The notes beneath the pieces are model-generated. The model was not told where the DNA came from. It did no database searches and saw only the letters and a list, made by a program, of their open reading frames with translations. This document shows, in pieces, positions 58,700-64,000 of a stretch of 64,000 nucleotides of DNA. This DNA comes from Spongospora subterranea f. sp. subterranea (taxonomy: Eukaryota > Endomyxa: Phytomyxea > Phytomyxea > Plasmodiophorida): NCBI GenBank assembly GCA_049724395.1, contig JAUGWO010000065.1, forward strand, positions 1-64,000, written 5' to 3'. Numbering within the stretch: position 1 is the stretch's first letter; each line of letters starts with the position of its first letter. The translations under genes and the position numbers were made by a program.

Positions 58700-59150
58700 G
58701 GTGAATTCAAATCACGTCTTCGTGATTCAAACTGTCACGTCAAGTTTTCGGACGCTATCGTCCTTGAACTTTTCCCTGATGCCATTCTTATTAGGTTTTC
58801 AAATGAGAGTGCACCAATTCGACGCATGTGTACAATGGCATTATTTTGAACGATCGCGGCAAATAAAGCACAGATTTGAGAAAAATTGTTAGCAATTCTG
58901 GAGTGATCATCGACCTCACACCCTCGACAGCAAGCGCGTCAAAGTTGATCGTATCATCGCCACATCTTTTGCTCATTTCACTTGGGTGCATTCACAGGGT
59001 CGCTTAATGGTACTCGACATACAAGGTGCCGCTGGCCACTTCACTGATCCCGAGATTGCAATGAGAGACGACAGCAGCCATGTGCTCGGGATGGGCAATG
59101 TTGGCGAGGATTCGATGCAACAGTTTTTTCGAATAACATGAGTGCATCTT
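58700..59150 (+). pseudogene. alpha-kinase domain fragment
   Basis: Residues read at about 58950-59140 include AHFTWVHSQGRLMVLDIQGA, then GHFTDPEIAMRDDSSHVLGM and GNVGEDSMQQFF. This matches the C-terminal half of alpha-kinases (myosin heavy chain kinase/eEF2K type): F-T-x-x-x-S-x-G-x-L-x-V-x-D-I-Q-G and T-D-P-x-I, then G-x-x-N-x-G-x-x-x-x-x-x-F-F. A stop follows at once, before the usual zinc-binding H/C tail, though KRVKVDRI upstream fits the domain. The N-lobe is not found, so it is probably a truncated gene fragment; missed exons are possible. Confidence 0.55.
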
Positions 59151-59706
59151 TTCAGGTCAAGTACATGGAATCGATACGCAACGTCCAAGTTCTGTTGGGA
59201 ATTCAGCAGCGGTAACAATCATCGATGGCATTCCATTACCTGGCATCGAATCTGAGCGTCCACATTCTGTTCCTACTTCTGTACTTAGACTCGATGAGTT
59301 GTCATCTAAACCTGCCAGGTCGATGTATCAAGTGACGACATGAATGAATCCCCCGCTAATCCCAGTGCCGAGTCCTTAAACCGGGCGAGCAAACCACAGA
59401 TTGGAGCTTGCGCTTTGGTCAATCGCGTTACTCGCTCGAATAAGCGAAAGCTCCAATCTGTGGTTCGCTCAGATCAAGTTTCAACCCGCCTGGGGACTTG
59501 GCATCGGGATTAACCATTGCACCATCCACAAAATTCCAGCCGTCATTATTTTTTATTTTCGTTTCAGATACATTCTTCGAAATGCATTGGCATTATATCT
59601 TTCCTGCGGGTTCTTCTCTCGCGTTGACCCCTGAAGATGCACTGCAGTGCCCCTAGGAGAGGCGGTGGTGGTGGAGGAGTCCGGGAGTGATGGGCTCCGT
59701 GACCCT

Positions 59707-59905
59707 ATCCACACCAAACCTCTCTATCCACACCAAACCTCCCTATCCAGACCAAACCTCCCTATCCACACCAAACCTCTCTATCCACACCAAACCTCCC
59801 TATCCAGACCAAACCTCCCTATCCACACCAAACCTCTCTATCCACACCAAACCTCCCTATCCAGACCAAACCTCTCTATCCAGACCAAACCTCCCTATCC
59901 ACACG
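59707..59905. repeat. 19-bp minisatellite with 57-bp higher-order pattern
   Basis: About ten units of ACCAAACCTCCCTATCCAC type. Variants at two positions (TCT/CCC and CAC/CAG) recur in a fixed three-unit order, giving a 57-bp higher-order repeat present about three times. Because 57 is a multiple of three, long frames stay open through it. Confidence 0.95.
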
Positions 59906-60065
59906 ATATAATCCATGCTAAGGAAGACCATCGGACGGCTCAGCGCATATCATAGAGCCAGAGCCATATCGGAAGAGGATCCCGCACTGAATAAATATAT
60001 CTATATGTAATCACATCAAACGGATCAAGCGCCACCAAACCTGCCTGCCCGTAATCGACGCCAAA

Positions 60066-62260
60066 ATGGAGGATGAAGAGAGGGTGTTCCACTTCGGATC
60101 ATCATCATCAAATTTGTCGCTGGATAATCCCGATGACGACAATTTTAAGGCTCATTCCAGGCGAAAAGCTATACGACGTCGCATGCTCATGGATTGCCTT
60201 CGAGCGATACCGATGCAGATGTGCGCCACTGTTTTCCAATTGTTTCTGTTCAGCTCGGTTATTTTCGCAATATGGGTCTCTTGGTATCTGAAACAATTCT
60301 GAATCTTGAGTTATTGTATAACGATTGCTGTGTATTAGGGCATTCATCTTTCAAGATGCGATCCATTTCCCAGAATTGGTCGATGTAGAATCATGGGGCC
60401 CACAACAGCGTACGCAAAGTCTAGCAGCGTACTCAGAACTGTCGTCAATGCTTGTGCAAACAATACTGTTTGGTACTGACGATGAAGTCATGAAAGATTT
60501 GGCTAATGAGTGTTTGCAAGGTGTTTTTTTAAATAGTAATTTGTTCGTACCATTCTCTATTCGTCTCGTTAACGCTTTTCCAGGTGGATTAGGTATTTTC
60601 TCACTTGAAAGGCTAAAATTAAGGCCCCAAAAAGACAAGGGTCAATATGACCAAACTGAGTTAATGGCATCGTCTCCCATTGTATGAACTGGGGGCATTA
60701 TCAGGTTTTACTCCCGTCAGCTAATCAGGTTTTCTATAGGTGTTTGTCATGCAAGAAACTAGCAACTCCACCTTTACTGTTAAAGCGCATTGGGACAATA
60801 AGCATGGAAGTATAAAGGGAATTTTGATAAAACGCGTCCCGTTCAAGATAAAGATTGAAAACCCATTGCCGATCTTGCTCACGGTAGATGTGCATCTTCC
60901 CACGCCTGAACAAGATATCTACGCTTTTGCGTTATCATTTTTTGACGTTTTTTTCTATACTTTCTGGCACCGGCTTGTTTTTTATTTCCCATTGAATCAC
61001 TACAAGCGCCGATTTTCACCTATCACCAAACCTGGTGTCTTAGAAGCAGAATTTGAAAAATTTGAGCGCCGGTTGCTGGCGGAAGAAACCTTTCAGCGTA
61101 GCATGAACGGCTACGTTGGTCGAAGTTCACCCGATCAACGACGATATTCTGACATCTTTACGTCAACATTGCAACATCTTGAATCGGATACCGATTATTG
61201 TTTTGCAAACAGTAACAATTTGTCAGATTGCATCATACTGTGTGGTGTTAATTATATTCTCAGCTCCGAAACAATTCGAAAGAAGGCAGAAAGAACCCAA
61301 ACTGAGACTCCAGGTTCCCCTCCAGATAGGGCAGTTAACGGAAGCAGAACAAATATCCGGTTTGCGTTTGTGGCGCCAATATCTGAAAGGAGTCTTATTT
61401 ACTTTCGCTTTGAATCGTGGACACCAGAAGGATTTCATTGAATCAATTACGGATCTTTGCCAATCGTAAAATATGTAACTGTTCCTTGGTGGGTGTTCGC
61501 GCTGAAATTACTATGTAATAGGTGGTTGAAGACACTTGGACTCGACCTACAGATTATTCGTTTCGATCTTGGCATGGATACGTTCGACGATGCCCCCGAC
61601 ATCATAATGTCAGATGTGCAAAGTATATATCCTTATACCTACCTTATCACCAGCGAGTTGAAGCTGCCTCGATTTTTTCTCCAATTTTCAGTTAGTAGTT
61701 TCTGGAAAACATCTTCACTTTGTATCAGCGTTAGTAGCATGCCTGTTTTTTGTTCCAGTTCACTGTTGAGTCGATTTAGGTCTCCAATCTTCGGATGAGC
61801 TTCAATGCAAACATCCGAACCCTTCATCCGTTGTTCGTCAGTCGATCATATTTGACTATGACCTTCATCGATAAACCGATCCTTGACTTTGATTGCAATA
61901 TTTATGGAAATCAGTCGAAATTTTTCGGTGTTAATATTCCAGAAACAATATTCGGTTGGAAGGTCCAACAGGCAATGACAAATTTCATAAGGTTATATTA
62001 TCGCTTTGAAAACCGGAAAATATCATAATATCTGGATTAGTGCTTATGCGTTGAAATCGTTCTTTCTAAAATGGTCGGAGGGATTAATGCAGACAATGAC
62101 GTTTCCTAGCCAAGTTCATATTCCATGGTACGAGAGGCCATCTGAATTTATATTCTCAAGTGATATTGCAGAGGTATGAGAGTTTTGTGATAATGTACGG
62201 TTTTGTTGTTGACACCTCTCTTTGTTTTATAGACGTTTTTCAGGAATATACGGTATTTGT
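60066..62260 (+). CDS. multi-exon membrane protein of unknown family
   Basis: First exon MEDEERVFHFGSSSSNLSLD followed by a membrane segment AIPMQMCATVFQLFLFSSVI. Later coding stretches: FPELVDVESWGPQQRTQSLA (60370-60430), LFVPFSIRLVNAFPGGLGIF (60540-60600), MQETSNSTFTVKAHWDNKHG (60750-60810), then a frame with ILNRIPIIVLQTVTICQIAS and RLWRQYLKGVLFTFALNRGH (61170-61440). After that come IWISAYALKSFFLKWSEGLM and PSQVHIPWYERPSEFIFSSD (62030-62170), and a final exon with FFRNIRYLFSVQLVKSDNHD. At least two to four membrane spans and a soluble domain. I could not assign a family or a full splice model. Confidence 0.5.
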
Positions 62261-62269
62261 TTTCTGTGC

Positions 62270-63230
62270 AATTGGTCAAAAGCGATAATCATGATTTATG
62301 ATAAACAACTATTGATGGGGTTCTCCAAATAGGGTATGGTCGTGAATTGTAATTTCCTTTAAACAAGACGAATCGATCAATTGCGTTTCAGTACAGATAA
62401 CAATTTCTCTTGCAGGTGGTTATGTCTCACCTCTAGAGACCTCTTCGATTCCACTTAGATACCTCACCGCATTACTCAATTTCACACCTGATTACATACT
62501 CGATCCCATAAGAGAGAGAGAGAGTAGAGGTCTTGCGAAATGTCTGTGCAACTATGTGTTTCTGACGGTCATTGTGCCGAAAACGACCATGAAACCTACG
62601 TTGATAAGCAAAATGAGGGATATATAACAGCCAAGCTTCGAGTATAAAGCGAGATATGGACTCATTCTCGCTGCGAGGATTCATTGGTTATGGACTAATA
62701 ACAGGTTTAAGTTGATTAAAGAAAGGAGCACCATATGTATAAACGTAGTTAATTCTGGACCATTCACATTCAATGCGATTTACAACCCTTGCACTTGCGG
62801 GTACGATAACGCAAAAATATCCTCTTTCAAATCCGAGCGATTTCGATTTACTTACAAATCAATTCTTTACGAAGCCAGCTTTTTTTTTCTCATTGTTTCA
62901 ACACGGACGGAAGTGCCGAAGACCGATTCAAAATAAATCTAAATCACAGCCGCCACGATCGTCGTGCAAATGGAATGCGATGTACAAAGCACGGCACCAT
63001 GATATATTTTTAATTCGACCGCTAATCGGTCTGAACTTTGGAGCAAATGGGCGTGTACTCGGCCTCCGTCGTTGATAGCGCAACGCTTGTTTCACTTGAC
63101 ATCGTCGCCGAGGTTCATGTAAACTGGTGATACTTGTTCTCCGATATGACTTTCAGCTTCCCATGATATTGTTTCGGAGCCCAAGTAATATATGAGTCCA
63201 GTCGTCGACCTTCGATCCATGGTGGTCGAA
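62270..63230. other. intergenic, nothing supported
   Basis: AT-leaning DNA with a short (GA)n run at 62511-62524 and no convincing exons. Confidence 0.5.
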
Positions 63231-63232
63231 AG

Positions 63233-64000
63233 GTGACGTTTGATGAGGAAAACTGTCAACGGATTGACGAGAACGGTCAACTAATCATTGAGGGTGAGTT
63301 AGACGTCTACCCACTTGACGAAGACTCGTGTGGGGAGATTGCCAAGATCTCGATCACCACAACAGACAATGATATCATGTTATGGCACGATCGCTTTGGA
63401 CATCGCGACATTCAGGATATCAGATTGATGATGAAAGCCGATGGAAAAGACTGCAGTGACACCTGTTCTGCCGAATTCTGCGAACCATGTGCCATTGGAA
63501 AGGCGAAAAGAAAATCTTTTCCGAAAACGCGAAAACCCAAAATACAGGAAATATGTCCCGCCGAAAGAATTAGCAACCCGTTTTAAGTTCATCAAGTTAT
63601 TGAAGTCACTGTATGGGTTGACACAAGCGCCAAACGTGTGGCATAATTTCATAGAGAATTTTATTTGCAACAAATTATTGTTCACCAAAGTCAAGTCAGC
63701 GTCCTGTCTGTACGTCAAGAGATGTGGTGACCAGTTCGTTATAATGCCCCTGTATGTTGATGATCTGGTCTTCATTGGTCACAGAAGGTTGATTGATTAG
63801 ACAAAGGCCGAGCTGTTCAAGGAATTCACAATGAAAGGTCTGGGTCCTGTACAGCAATATTTAGGAATTCAGGTCTATGTTAAGGACAAACAGGTTTTCC
63901 TTACTCAAGAGATGTACATTGAAAACATTTTGAAATCTTGTGATATGGAACACTGCAAACCACAAGCCACACCAGCTGTTATAGGGCTTGTATTAAGTAA
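63233..64000 (+). mobile_element. Ty1/copia LTR retrotransposon fossil, runs off the window
   Basis: A pre-integrase-type block (HDRFGHRDIQDIRLMMKADG, then CEPCAIGKAKRKSF) is followed by reverse-transcriptase sequence KLLKSLYGLTQAPNVWHNFI with the YVDDL motif near 63757, then LGPVQQYLGIQVYV to the edge. The element is incomplete and broken in a few places. It is different from the copia fossil at 9.2 kb. Confidence 0.8.

Noticed and set aside
59647-59955. Open frame through the 57-bp repeat as a Pro/His-rich protein
   Set aside because: All three frames stay open because of the repeat period; no splice, domain or promoter support.

Overview
The window is nuclear DNA from a eukaryotic microbe. 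Nearly every recognisable gene is cut by short GT-AG introns of about 45-90 bp (for example 46, 54 and 60 bp in DPP3, 55 bp in a hAT transposase), and genes lie tightly packed on both strands. IFT43 implies a flagellated stage. CDIN1, anoctamin, F-BAR, USP4/15-type, alpha-kinase, CDCA7-type and Crypton sequences together argue against a yeast or a land plant. A flagellated protist is the safest statement. A plasmodiophorid-type rhizarian is a guess from gene architecture and transposon content, not something shown here.

Layout. 0-3.3 kb: a minus-strand secreted-type gene with a repeated Trp-Gly/Cys motif whose 5' end is duplicated in inverted orientation. 3.3-11.8 kb: a transposon graveyard (degenerate Crypton, a MITE-like family, a DDE transposase remnant, a Ty1/copia fossil). 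11.8-19.5 kb: DPP3, two small unknown genes, and a large USP4/15-like deubiquitinase. 19.5-24.3 kb: gene-poor DNA with foldback palindromes, one with perfect 111-bp arms. 24.3-33.9 kb: a sharply GC-richer block bracketed by (TG)n and (CA)n microsatellites. It holds a 7TM protein, a large protein with repeated ubiquitin-like modules, an anoctamin and a CDCA7-type zinc finger. 34-52.3 kb: a dense housekeeping cluster (GFAT, a YwbE-like protein, a FAM210-like protein, F-BAR, RPB5, BUD23, DNAJC9, CDIN1, IFT43, a tandem PX protein, a secreted protein and a PPP phosphatase). 52.3-60 kb: Ty3/gypsy fossils, minisatellites, a nearly complete two-intron hAT element, foldback transposase fragments and an alpha-kinase fragment. 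60-62.3 kb: an unresolved membrane-protein gene. 63.2-64 kb: a copia fossil running off the end.

The genes do not form one pathway. Several touch shared themes: flagellum (IFT43 and perhaps the repeat-module protein), ribosome biogenesis and transcription (BUD23, RPB5), chromatin (CDCA7-type, DNAJC9) and hexosamine synthesis (GFAT). Well-conserved genes carry apparent +1 frame shifts at short base runs, which suggests insertion errors in the assembly. Foldback duplications recur throughout and could be biological or an amplification/read artefact. No rRNA, tRNA or CRISPR was found.
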